Assembly (NCBI GenBank): GCA_003567805.1
Contig: PWYP01000127.1
Location: 1 to 5,228 of the forward strand
DNA from: PVC group bacterium
Lineage (GTDB): Bacteria > Verrucomicrobiota > Kiritimatiellia > UBA8416
DNA length: 5,228 bases
Direction: 5' to 3'
Positions within the stretch are counted from its first letter, which is position 1. Each line of letters starts with the position of its first letter. Below, in pieces: positions 1-5,228 of the stretch. The translations under genes and the position numbers were made by a program. Under the pieces are notes generated by a model that saw nothing but the letters and a program-made list of their open reading frames with translations, was not told the DNA's origin and did no database searches.

Positions 1-53
1 AGGCCGTTAGGATGATGGTAGGGCTAGACTGTAACTTCAGTTGTTTTTTGGAG

Positions 54-73
54 GGCGGCAGTCCTCTGCCGCC
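54..73. repeat. Perfect hairpin 1 (GC-rich, TCCT loop)
   Basis: GGCGGCAG (54-61) pairs perfectly with CTGCCGCC (66-73) around a TCCT loop. A T-run lies on the left (44-49), not after the stem on the plus strand, so it is not a canonical intrinsic terminator for plus-strand transcription. Read on the minus strand there is no U-tract after the stem either. It is best described as one arm of the composite repeat. Confidence 0.7.
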
Positions 74-100
74 GGGATTCGTCGCGGTCGTTGGGGAGAC

Positions 101-120
101 GGACGCACAGGAGTGCGTCC
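101..120. repeat. Perfect hairpin 2 (AGGA loop), inverted relative of hairpin 1
   Basis: GGACGCAC (101-108) pairs perfectly with GTGCGTCC (113-120) around an AGGA loop. GGGG at 93-96 and CCCC at 119-122 offer an alternative outer pairing. On the minus strand it reads GGACGCAC-TCCT-GTGCGTCC and matches hairpin 1 at 14 of 20 positions. All six differences fall in three base pairs that change on both sides, so pairing is kept. Confidence 0.7.
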
Positions 121-166
121 CCTATCAGCAAATGTATCCCTCAAAAGTTACAACATGCATCATCTT

Positions 167-180
167 GGCACCCAAGTGCC
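167..180 (-). terminator. Short hairpin just after the PTS IIA stop codon (weak terminator candidate)
   Basis: GGCAC (167-171) and GTGCC (176-180) form a 5-bp stem with a CCAA loop, starting a few bases downstream of the stop of the leftward PTS gene. No U-tract follows directly on the minus strand; the nearest T-run there is about 20 bases further on (143-146 on the plus strand, read as TTTT). It may help end the transcript but is not a convincing intrinsic terminator. Confidence 0.2.
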
Positions 181-184
181 CTTA

Positions 185-628
185 CTAGCTCGTCAGGAGT
201 TCGAGTAGCTGCTGGTCTGTTTTTGCCTTGAGGATCTTTTTGCGGATTTTTGCATCACTTAATAAGCGAGCGATGTCACCGAGAAATCGCGCGTGGGGGC
301 CACTGGATCCTTTTGGAGACAAGGTCATGATAAAAATGCGCGATGGTTGGCGGTCCAGACTTTCAAAGTCGATTTTTTTCTTGGTGATACCGACGCACGC
401 CAGCAGTTCATCAACCGCATCGGTTTTGACGTGGGGTACGGCGATCCCGTTTTCCATACCGGTTGACATTTCGGCTTCATGGTCCAGTAGGTCTTTGAGT
501 GCCAATTCCTGGTCCTTGACTTTGCCTGTACGACACAGCATTTCCAACAGGGCGCGAATGATAGACGGTTTATCGCTTCCCTGTAGATCGACGGTCACAA
601 GTTCAGGTGTTAAGGTTTCTTTTAGCAT
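185..628 (-). CDS. PTS EIIA type-2 / IIA-Ntr-like (PtsN-like) phosphocarrier domain protein
   Basis: This 147-residue protein is a complete, single-domain EIIA of the fructose/mannitol/nitrogen-regulatory class. Proteins of this fold accept a phosphoryl group from HPr or NPr on a histidine. In stand-alone IIA-Ntr forms they act as cytoplasmic regulators rather than sugar transporters. The phosphorylation site is H66 in [12 protein letters not shown], matching the GIAIPH signature of PtsN. A second family-typical histidine is H112 in [14 protein letters not shown]. The opening [10 protein letters not shown] and the following DK..I...L element match the usual N-terminus, so the ATG at 628 is kept although no purine-rich Shine-Dalgarno site precedes it on the minus strand. 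Length is normal (about 150). No HPr, EI, IIB or IIC gene lies nearby, which favours a regulatory role over sugar uptake. It diverges from the YyaL-like gene. The family call is firm; the PtsN-versus-fructose-IIA assignment is less sure. Confidence 0.9.
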   Translation of the reverse strand: MLKETLTPELVTVDLQGSDKPSIIRALLEMLCRTGKVKDQELALKDLLDHEAEMSTGMENGIAVPHVKTDAVDELLACVGITKKKIDFESLDRQPSRIFIMTLSPKGSSGPHARFLGDIARLLSDAKIRKKILKAKTDQQLLELLTS

Positions 629-690
629 CCGAGGAGACTACGCGCAATGGGGTTGATGCGTCAAGTATCGGTTTCGGGGGAACTATTGGT

Positions 691-720
691 GAACCACGGA
701 ATACGCAGAAGACGCAGAAA
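691..720. repeat. Short tandem/repeat-like intergenic segment
   Basis: In the gap between the divergent PTS and YyaL-like genes, ACGCAGAAG (703-711) is followed directly by ACGCAGAA (712-719), preceded by CCACGGAAT. Similar CACGGAA...CGCAGAAGACGCAGAA phrases recur between genes in many environmental bacteria as far as I recall; no second copy is in this window. The segment reads through without stops in the frame of the downstream gene, which artificially lengthens that ORF upstream of its likely start. The rest of 629-813 shows no gene and no strong sigma70 promoter. Confidence 0.35.
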
Positions 721-800
721 TGGCTGTTGGACTTTTCGCTGGGGGCGGGATGGTTGAAAGGATGGACAGGGTCGCGCGTTTTATTTAATGTGAAACCTAT

Positions 801-806
801 GAGGAG
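801..806 (+). promoter_or_regulatory. Ribosome binding site that decides the start of the YyaL-like gene
   Basis: GAGGAG lies 7 bases before the ATG at 814. The in-frame GTG at 607 sits inside the start of the divergent PTS gene and has no comparable site. The 69 residues it would add carry no recognisable domain. The ATG at 814 also gives a clean lipoprotein signal peptide. Confidence 0.7.
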
Positions 807-813
807 TTTTGTC

Positions 814-3069
814 ATGCAGTGGATGAGGAAACGATTTTCGTTACGATTGTTTTTTATGGTTTTGTGGCTAGCAGGAGGTTGCACGATGGCAGATTTTACA
901 GGTGCACGGGAAGGTGGAGAGGGGGCGGATGCTGTTCGTACAAATCGGTTGGCAGGTTCGATTAGTCCGTATTTGGAGCAGCATGCGCATAATCCGGTTG
1001 ATTGGTTTCCTTGGGGTGAGGATGCATTCGAGAAGGCGCGCAGCGAGAATAAACCCATATTTTTGTCAGTGGGGTACTCAACGTGTCATTGGTGCCATGT
1101 AATGAACCGTGAATCTTTTGAGAATGAAGAGATTGCTGAAATTCTAAACCGCTATTTTGTGCCGATTAAAGTTGACCGAGAGGAACGACCGGATGTGGAC
1201 CGGCTTTATATGACGTTTGTTACGGCAACGACAGGCAGTGGGGGATGGCCGCTGAGTGTCTGGCTAACCCCGGACCTGCAGCCTTTTGCGGGGGGCACAT
1301 ACTATCCGCCGGAGGATTATGCGGGGCGTCCGGGGTTTCGTTCCATTTTGCAGCAAATTGCACAGGCCTGGGAGACAGATCAGGATGGTATCGTTGCGGC
1401 CGGACAGCGTGTGATTGAGCAGCTCGCGCGTGCATCGGCAGCAAAATTTCAGGCGGATCTGAATGTGGATGACGATTTGCTACATGGTGCTTATCAAAAT
1501 TTGCGCGCGGGGTACGATGCTGTGCATGGGGGGTTTAGCTCGGCCCCGAAATTCCCACGTCCGTCTGCGCCCTCTTTCATGTTGCGTTATCATGCCCGTA
1601 CAGGAGATCAGGATGCGTTGGAGATGACGTTGCATACGTTACGGCAGATGGCCAAAGGTGGCATTTATGACCAAGTCGGTGGTGGATTCCATCGTTATGC
1701 GGTGGATGACCGCTGGCATGTGCCGCATTTTGAAAAAATGCTATATGATCAGGCGCTTTTGGTTCCGCTGTATCTGGATGCGTATCTTGTGAGTGGAGAT
1801 CTCTTTTATCGTGGAGTGGCGAAAGATGTGCTGGCATATGTGTCGAGCGAAATGACGGGATCTCAGGGACAATTTTTCTCTGCGGAGGATGCGGATAGTC
1901 GTTTGCCGGATCGTCCGGACGAACATGCGGAAGGTGCGTTTTATGTGTGGCGGGCAGATGCGCTGGCCGAGGCGTTGGGAGACGATGCGGAATGGGTGAT
2001 GGAGCACTGGGGCGTGAAGCCTGATGGCAATGTCGAGCGCGATTTGCATGGGGAGTTTGTCGGGCAGAATGTTTTGCATGTGGTTGTGCCCTTGTCCGAG
2101 CTGGCTGCCTCCATGGAAGCAACGGAAGATGATCTGATAGCCAAACGGGAGAAAGTGCGTGCACGATTGCAGGTGTTGCGTGCGGAGCGTCCGCGCCCGC
2201 ATTTGGACGACAAGGCGATAACGGCGTGGAATGCCTTGATGGTTTCTGCTTATGCGCGTGCATATCAGGTTTTGGGGGATGAAGCGTATCGCGATGCGGC
2301 TATCCGGGGACTGCAATTTATTCGCCGGGAGCTGTATGATGCAGAAACGCATACCTTGCAACGTGTATATCGCGATGGTGTGGCGAGCGGGGCGGGTTTT
2401 CTTGAGGATTATGCGTTTATGGTCCAGGCCTTGCTGGATATGTATGAGAGCGTATTCGATACACAGTATTTGGAGTGGGCACTGGATTTACAGACGTCGC
2501 AGGATACCTTGTTTCGAGATGCGGATGGTGGAGGCTATTTTGATACGTTGGCCGATGATCCGCATATCCTCTTGCGGATGAAAGATGATCATGATGGTGC
2601 CACGCCTGCCGGTAATTCTATTGCGGCGATGAATTTGTTACGGCTGGCGGAGATGACGGGAAAGGATGCGTATCGCGAGGCCGCGATCAGCACGGTGCAG
2701 GCGTTTGGACGATTTCTGGCGCGTGTTCCGCATGCTATGCCGGCGATGGTTGCTGCCGGGGATTTTCTGTTGGTAACCCCTCGGCAGGTTCTGATTGCAG
2801 GGTCCGTGGAGGAAGAGGATACCCAGGCCCTTTTGCGTGTTGTGTATGGGTATTATGACCCCAACCGCATTATCATGCTCACGCGTTGTGCTGGTGGCGG
2901 AGATCCAGAGAAAGTGCAGCCCTTTTTGGGGAGCTTACCAAGGATGGGGGGCAAAGCGACCGCGTATGTATGTGTGGATCATGTATGCGATTTGCCGGTG
3001 AATACGCCGGAGGGTTTGGAGAAGGTTCTTCACTCGCGCAACGGAAGTTCGGCTGACTCAGTGCCCTGA
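814..3069 (+). CDS. YyaL/SPATA20-family thioredoxin-domain (DUF255) protein, predicted lipoprotein
   Basis: The 751-residue product belongs to the YyaL/SPATA20 family: an N-terminal thioredoxin-like DUF255 domain followed by a six-hairpin (alpha/alpha) barrel like that of N-acylglucosamine 2-epimerases. The biochemical role of the family is poorly defined. Landmarks are NRL...SPYL.QHA.NPVDW (44-64), the redox-type motif C91-H-W-C94, [10 protein letters not shown] (120-129), GGWP (143-146), FAGGTYYP (158-165), APKFPRP (244-250), GGIYDQ (282-287), [10 protein letters not shown] (305-314), SAEDADS (356-362) and [11 protein letters not shown] (465-475). The end keeps the family-typical YVC...C..PV stretch, so the gene is complete and of usual length. 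Unlike the cytosolic family members, it begins with a basic stretch (R5 K6 R7, R11), a hydrophobic core and LAGGC with C23, which fits a lipobox, so it may be exported and lipid-anchored. An alternative start at 886 would remove this signal. It diverges from the PTS gene and converges on the hydrolase. Confidence 0.93.
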   Translation: MQWMRKRFSLRLFFMVLWLAGGCTMADFTGAREGGEGADAVRTNRLAGSISPYLEQHAHNPVDWFPWGEDAFEKARSENKPIFLSVGYSTCHWCHVMNRESFENEEIAEILNRYFVPIKVDREERPDVDRLYMTFVTATTGSGGWPLSVWLTPDLQPFAGGTYYPPEDYAGRPGFRSILQQIAQAWETDQDGIVAAGQRVIEQLARASAAKFQADLNVDDDLLHGAYQNLRAGYDAVHGGFSSAPKFPRPSAPSFMLRYHARTGDQDALEMTLHTLRQMAKGGIYDQVGGGFHRYAVDDRWHVPHFEKMLYDQALLVPLYLDAYLVSGDLFYRGVAKDVLAYVSSEMTGSQGQFFSAEDADSRLPDRPDEHAEGAFYVWRADALAEALGDDAEWVMEHWGVKPDGNVERDLHGEFVGQNVLHVVVPLSELAASMEATEDDLIAKREKVRARLQVLRAERPRPHLDDKAITAWNALMVSAYARAYQVLGDEAYRDAAIRGLQFIRRELYDAETHTLQRVYRDGVASGAGFLEDYAFMVQALLDMYESVFDTQYLEWALDLQTSQDTLFRDADGGGYFDTLADDPHILLRMKDDHDGATPAGNSIAAMNLLRLAEMTGKDAYREAAISTVQAFGRFLARVPHAMPAMVAAGDFLLVTPRQVLIAGSVEEEDTQALLRVVYGYYDPNRIIMLTRCAGGGDPEKVQPFLGSLPRMGGKATAYVCVDHVCDLPVNTPEGLEKVLHSRNGSSADSVP
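873..878 (+). promoter_or_regulatory. Internal consensus Shine-Dalgarno before a second in-frame ATG (886)
   Basis: AGGAGG, a full consensus site, stands 7 bases before the in-frame ATG at 886 (Met25 of the longer product). It overlaps the codons of the lipobox (Ala-Gly-Gly, residues 20-22). Starting here would give a 727-residue protein lacking the signal peptide but keeping the whole DUF255 domain, the form expected of a cytosolic YyaL protein. Which start is used, or whether both are, cannot be decided from sequence alone. Confidence 0.45.
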
Positions 3070-3123
3070 GGTAATCCACGTCCGCGCAGTGTCGCCGCCC
3101 CCGGCACTCCATGCCAACCCAAA

Positions 3124-3141
3124 GCGGTGATATCTCACCGC
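3124..3141. terminator. Hairpin in the convergent gap (weak, possibly shared terminator)
   Basis: GCGGTGA (3124-3130) pairs perfectly with TCACCGC (3135-3141) around TATC, between the ends of the convergent YyaL-like and hydrolase genes. On the minus strand the stem is followed by TTT only; on the plus strand no T-run follows. The heptamer GCACTCC occurs on both sides (3104-3110 and 3140-3146), so the stretch may be a small repeat rather than a terminator. Nothing else gene-like is seen in 3070-3220. Confidence 0.3.
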
Positions 3142-3220
3142 ACTCCGAAGGGGGCTAACATCGTGCAGAGTAGAACACGAAACCACAACATCATGTGTTG
3201 GGAAATACTGAATTTACTGG

Positions 3221-4129
3221 TCAGAGGCGGACGGGCTTGGCGGGGGCGTGTTGCAACAGGAAGTCTTTGACTTCCTGCCACCATGGTTCGTTTATGCCAT
3301 AGTCTAACGTATTGTGGTTGACGTTGTCTTGCACCCACAGCCGTTTGGGCCCTTGATAGGCCTCATACAGCTTTTTCCCAAATTGGGGCGGAACTACGTT
3401 GTCATTTCCGGCTAAAAGAATTGCGACGGGTCCCCGATAATTTTCCAGTGCGCGTGATGATTCATAGCGTTCTCGCAGTAGCAGCTTAACAGGCATGATG
3501 GGATAATGATGCTGTGCAACATCCGCGAGGCTGTTGAATGCTGTCATGAGGAAGAGACCAGCAACCTTGGTTGGATATTCACCGGCCAGCCATGCAGCCA
3601 CGCCGCTACCCAGCGATTCGCCTATCAGGAAAATGCGGCTGCCTGGATAATTTTTGCGCAGTTGCGCAAAGGCTTCCGCAGCAGCAGTGGTTATTGCTTC
3701 TTCCGATGGTCTTCCCGCACGGGGGCCGTATCCGGGATACTCGAATAGGAAAACATAGAAGGCGGGATCTTTAAGGGGGCGTTGTAATCCATCTATAACA
3801 TAGGTCCTGTGGAGTGCGAATCCTGCATTGCCATGGAACACGATAAAGAGATCCGCTCCTTCTGGTATCGATTCGGCGGGTCGCCAGCCAATATGTTCTT
3901 CCTTTGCGTTTTGCCAGGAGGTCAGGCCTTGGTTTTCAGCAAGAGTCATTAAGTCGTTTAGCGGAGCGCGCGTGGGGTAATACACGAAACTGCGTTGTCG
4001 AAATGCGAGCAACAGCATGAAACCGATATATACCAGCAGAAGCATGCGTGCAATTTTTACCAGCATGCGAAGTAGCGGGTTGTTAGGCATAAGCTTTTTC
4101 ATGGGGGCAGCGTAGGCAGGAATCTGCAT
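3221..4129 (-). CDS. Membrane-anchored alpha/beta hydrolase, BEM46/ABHD13-like
   Basis: This 302-residue protein is an alpha/beta-hydrolase-fold serine hydrolase of the BEM46/ABHD13 (COG1073-like) type; its substrate is unknown. The N-terminus is basic (K11, K12, R21, K25, R28), followed by one hydrophobic segment at about 20-42 and then the family-typical FVYYPTR. This suggests an inner-membrane anchor with the catalytic domain on the periplasmic side. The oxyanion-hole motif HGNAG is at 99-103 and FEYPGYG at 129-135. The nucleophile elbow is G170-E-S172-L-G174, the probable acid D243 in GNDNVVPP, and the probable base H272 in NVNHNT, so the triad looks intact. The start at 4129 has only a weak GGGG element upstream; ATGs at Met10 or Met14 are possible and would not affect the anchor. 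It is transcribed away from the His-rich outer-membrane gene, sharing their 170-bp upstream region. Confidence 0.9.
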   Translation of the reverse strand: MQIPAYAAPMKKLMPNNPLLRMLVKIARMLLLVYIGFMLLLAFRQRSFVYYPTRAPLNDLMTLAENQGLTSWQNAKEEHIGWRPAESIPEGADLFIVFHGNAGFALHRTYVIDGLQRPLKDPAFYVFLFEYPGYGPRAGRPSEEAITTAAAEAFAQLRKNYPGSRIFLIGESLGSGVAAWLAGEYPTKVAGLFLMTAFNSLADVAQHHYPIMPVKLLLRERYESSRALENYRGPVAILLAGNDNVVPPQFGKKLYEAYQGPKRLWVQDNVNHNTLDYGINEPWWQEVKDFLLQHAPAKPVRL

Positions 4130-4214
4130 GTGCGCAAGCCCCGATGTATATGATTGTGGGTGTCTATATGTGAAATTGCCTTATTTGTTCATGCAAAAGC
4201 GTAAGGAAATATGC

Positions 4215-4241
4215 TTGCATACGTATATGATTAATGATAAT
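4215..4241 (+). promoter_or_regulatory. Possible sigma70-type promoter for the His-rich protein gene
   Basis: TTGCAT (4215-4220) resembles a -35 element and GATAAT (4236-4241) resembles a -10 element, with a short 15-base spacer. The -10-like hexamer lies inside the Fur/Zur-like palindrome, so a bound repressor would block polymerase. The short spacer makes the exact assignment uncertain; this AT-rich stretch allows other readings. Confidence 0.3.
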
Positions 4242-4251
4242 CGTTAATCAT
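4227..4251. promoter_or_regulatory. Fur/Zur-family-like operator
   Basis: ATGATTAA (4227-4234) and its exact reverse complement TTAATCAT (4244-4251) flank TGATAATCG. The centre contains TAATGATAATC, which matches the core of the 19-bp Fur consensus; by hand alignment about 14 of 19 positions agree. Fur, Zur and related metalloregulators bind AT-rich sites of this type. The site lies 48 bases before the start codon of a secreted His-rich protein, which makes metal-dependent repression plausible, zinc (Zur) more than iron given the His cluster. It could also affect the divergent hydrolase gene. Which regulator binds cannot be told from the site alone. Confidence 0.55.
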
Positions 4252-4263
4252 TATTGTTTAAGT

Positions 4264-4279
4264 GTGCATTATTTTGCAC
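4264..4279 (+). other. Small hairpin in the 5' leader of the His-rich protein gene
   Basis: GTGCA (4264-4268) pairs with TGCAC (4275-4279) around TTATTT, ending about 10 bases before the Shine-Dalgarno. It may stabilise the leader or be incidental; it does not cover the ribosome binding site and is too small to be a riboswitch. Confidence 0.2.
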
Positions 4280-4289
4280 GAGTAACATT

Positions 4290-4294
4290 AGGAG
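4290..4294 (+). promoter_or_regulatory. Ribosome binding site of the His-rich outer-membrane protein
   Basis: AGGAG, within the purine-rich AGGAGAAGG, precedes the ATG at 4300 by 5 bases. The signal peptide begins directly at that ATG, so the start is well supported. Confidence 0.75.
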
Positions 4295-4299
4295 AAGGT

Positions 4300-5228
4300 A
4301 TGAAGAGTATGGGTATCGCAAAACGTGTTGTTTTATGTACTGTCGGTGGTTTGCTGACCACGCAGATGGCGCAAGCTGAATTGCCGGAATGGCTGGAACC
4401 ACGTCAGTTTGGGTGGTTTACGCCAAGCGTGTATTTGAACTTGGCGGCCGGTGTGAGTTCGGCAGACCATGTGGAGCGTTTGGCAGTGGGGCACCACGAT
4501 CCGACGCGGAAAGAAGGAACCGTTCAGGGACTTGAGCTGGGCGTTTCTATGCGCGCCAACGAATACGTGGAAGGTTTTGCCACGTACAACCTGCATTATG
4601 GTTATGAAGAGGATTGGGAAGGCGAATGGGAAGAGGCCTTTTTGAAGCTGGCTAATCTGCCGGGTGGTTTTGCGTTGCGTGGTGGCCGGATGCTGGCGCG
4701 TTTCGGAACGCAAAATGCAGTTCATCTGCACAGTTGGGATTTTGTCGATATGCCGTTGGTGGCGGGGCTATTTCTCGGTGATGATGGCATTGGCATAGAT
4801 GGCGGTGATATCACTTGGTCCTATCGTGATATGACGATGACATATGGCATTGTTGCTGGTTTCGGTGAGTTTGTGGCGCACGACCATGATCACGATCATG
4901 GACATCATTCGCATGATGATCACCACCATCATCGCGCTGTTGCGCGTAATGGTTCGCATGGTCACAGTCATGGACACGATCATCATGATCACGGTCATAG
5001 TCATGACCACGGGCACGATCATGCACATGGTTGGGAAGACACGGTTGCATACGGACGTTTGTTCGGGGTGTATCAACCGCATGACTTTGTGAGCTGGACG
5101 GCTGGTTTTTCCATGGCAATTGGCGATAACGAAGATCATGAAACGCGTGGGGTGTATGGGCTCGACTTGACGTATGCTTGGCGTGAGCGTGGTTTAGAGC
5201 CAGGTGGTCGTGCATTGCGTTGGACAAC
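4300..5228 (+). CDS. Secreted His-rich protein, probable outer-membrane beta-barrel, putative zinc-binding (3' end outside window)
   Basis: The reading frame stays open from the ATG at 4300 to the window edge, giving 309 complete residues; the C-terminus is missing. Residues 1-26 form a Sec signal peptide (K2, K8, R9, hydrophobic core, TQMAQA, cleavage before E27). The mature part alternates short polar and aromatic stretches such as GWFTPSVYLNLAAG, EYVEGFATYNLHYGY and VAYGRLFGVYQ, typical of outer-membrane beta-strands. A conserved-looking core is RGGRMLARFGTQN (127-139) followed by HLHSWDFVDMPL (142-153). Residues 194-243 hold 24 His and nine Asp in 50 residues, probably an extracellular metal-binding loop between strands. 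The strands resume afterwards (VAYGRLFGVYQ), so the cluster is an insertion in the barrel rather than a tail. A Fur/Zur-like site lies upstream. Taken together this suggests zinc capture or uptake at the cell surface. The family is not firmly identified; export is well supported, the metal role is inference. Other possibilities are a porin, or storage of nickel or cobalt. Confidence 0.8.
   Translation, partial: MKSMGIAKRVVLCTVGGLLTTQMAQAELPEWLEPRQFGWFTPSVYLNLAAGVSSADHVERLAVGHHDPTRKEGTVQGLELGVSMRANEYVEGFATYNLHYGYEEDWEGEWEEAFLKLANLPGGFALRGGRMLARFGTQNAVHLHSWDFVDMPLVAGLFLGDDGIGIDGGDITWSYRDMTMTYGIVAGFGEFVAHDHDHDHGHHSHDDHHHHRAVARNGSHGHSHGHDHHDHGHSHDHGHDHAHGWEDTVAYGRLFGVYQPHDFVSWTAGFSMAIGDNEDHETRGVYGLDLTYAWRERGLEPGGRALRWT
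4879..5028 (+). repeat. His/Asp-rich low-complexity coding tract
   Basis: CAT/CAC and GAT/GAC codons dominate this in-frame 150-base stretch. It encodes two His blocks (residues 194-211 and 220-243) split by RAVARNGS. The second block contains an internal near-duplication, HGHSHGHDH (220-228) and HGHSHDHGHDH (231-241). At DNA level it contains an 18-bp inverted repeat, CCATGATC (4884-4891) and GATCATGG (4894-4901). Such tracts tend to vary in copy number between strains. They also produce spurious open frames on both strands. Confidence 0.8.

Larger units (their letters stand above)
30..152. repeat. Composite hairpin-rich intergenic repeat-like element
   Basis: This non-coding block starts with TGTAACTT (30-37) and ends with its reverse complement AAGTTACA (145-152). 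Just inside, TTTTGGAGGG (46-55) is mirrored on the opposite strand by TTTTGAGGG (138-146). Further in are two hairpins (54-73 and 101-120) that resemble each other in opposite orientation. The block therefore looks like a diverged inverted duplication, comparable to a small palindromic or MITE-like element. No second copy is present in this window, so dispersal in the genome is an inference. An 8-bp inverted match alone could be chance in a region this size; it is the nested set of matches that supports the call. Confidence 0.45.

Noticed and set aside
44..73. Intrinsic terminator made of the T-run and hairpin 1
   Set aside because: The T-run precedes rather than follows the stem on the plus strand and becomes an A-run on the minus strand before the stem's complement, so the order is wrong for either direction.
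228..656. Plus-strand frame opposite the PTS IIA gene
   Set aside because: It is a shadow of a clearly conserved minus-strand protein with its catalytic histidine intact.
754..784. TTGAAA ... TTTTAT as a promoter for the YyaL-like gene
   Set aside because: The spacer is 19 bases and the -10 element matches only 4 of 6 positions, too weak to annotate.
607..813. GTG-initiated 69-residue N-terminal extension of the YyaL-like protein
   Set aside because: It overlaps the start of the divergent PTS gene, crosses a repeat-like segment, has no ribosome binding site and no family similarity; the ATG at 814 is far better supported.
603..1058. Minus-strand frame covering the divergent gap and the start of the YyaL-like gene
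   Set aside because: No domain, Cys/Ser/Pro-rich composition, and it runs opposite the conserved DUF255 sequence and through the repeat-like segment.
1577..2361. Minus-strand frames within the YyaL-like gene
   Set aside because: His/Pro/Arg-rich compositional shadows of a well-conserved plus-strand gene.
4264..4299. Riboswitch or attenuator in the leader of the His-rich gene
   Set aside because: Only one 5-bp hairpin is present, with no conserved aptamer features or terminator/antiterminator pair.
4879..5028. CRISPR-like or satellite DNA repeat
   Set aside because: Units are irregular, keep the reading frame and encode alternating His/Asp/Gly, so it is a low-complexity protein segment.
4768..5227. 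Open frames on both strands across the His-rich tract
   Set aside because: They are by-products of CAT/GAT codon repetition, giving Met/Ile/Val- or His/Asp-rich products without start signals; the plus frame from 4300 has the signal peptide and ribosome binding site.

Overview
The window comes from a Gram-negative bacterium of roughly 50% GC. The evidence is an outer-membrane-type secreted protein with a Sec signal peptide, a lipoprotein signal on a second protein and a membrane-anchored hydrolase. Hairpin-rich intergenic repeats and a stand-alone PTS IIA-Ntr-like protein would fit a PVC-type lineage (Verrucomicrobiota/Kiritimatiellota), but that placement is impression, not proof. No rRNA, tRNA, CRISPR array, transposase or phage gene is visible.

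Layout, left to right. Bases 1-184 are non-coding and hold a compact repeat-like block (about 30-152). It contains two perfect 8-bp hairpins that are diverged copies of one another in opposite orientation. A PTS EIIA type-2 (PtsN-like) gene runs leftward (185-628). A 185-bp divergent gap with a short repeat-like segment separates it from a rightward gene (814-3069) for a YyaL/SPATA20-family protein (thioredoxin-like DUF255 domain plus alpha/alpha-barrel). Its preferred start adds a lipoprotein signal peptide, and a second well-placed start follows just after the lipobox. A 151-bp convergent gap with one hairpin leads to a leftward, membrane-anchored BEM46/ABHD13-type alpha/beta hydrolase (3221-4129).

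The most interesting part is the right end. A 170-bp divergent AT-rich region (4130-4299) carries a Fur/Zur-family-like operator made of perfect 8-bp inverted arms around a TGATAAT core. It lies upstream of a secreted, probably beta-barrel protein cut off by the window edge (4300-5228). That protein contains a His/Asp-rich segment with 24 histidines in 50 residues. The pairing suggests a metal-responsive, probably zinc, outer-membrane binding or uptake protein; this is inference.

The genes do not form one operon: transcription alternates leftward, rightward, leftward, rightward. The only shared control region with a plausible regulatory site is the divergent one between the hydrolase and the His-rich protein.
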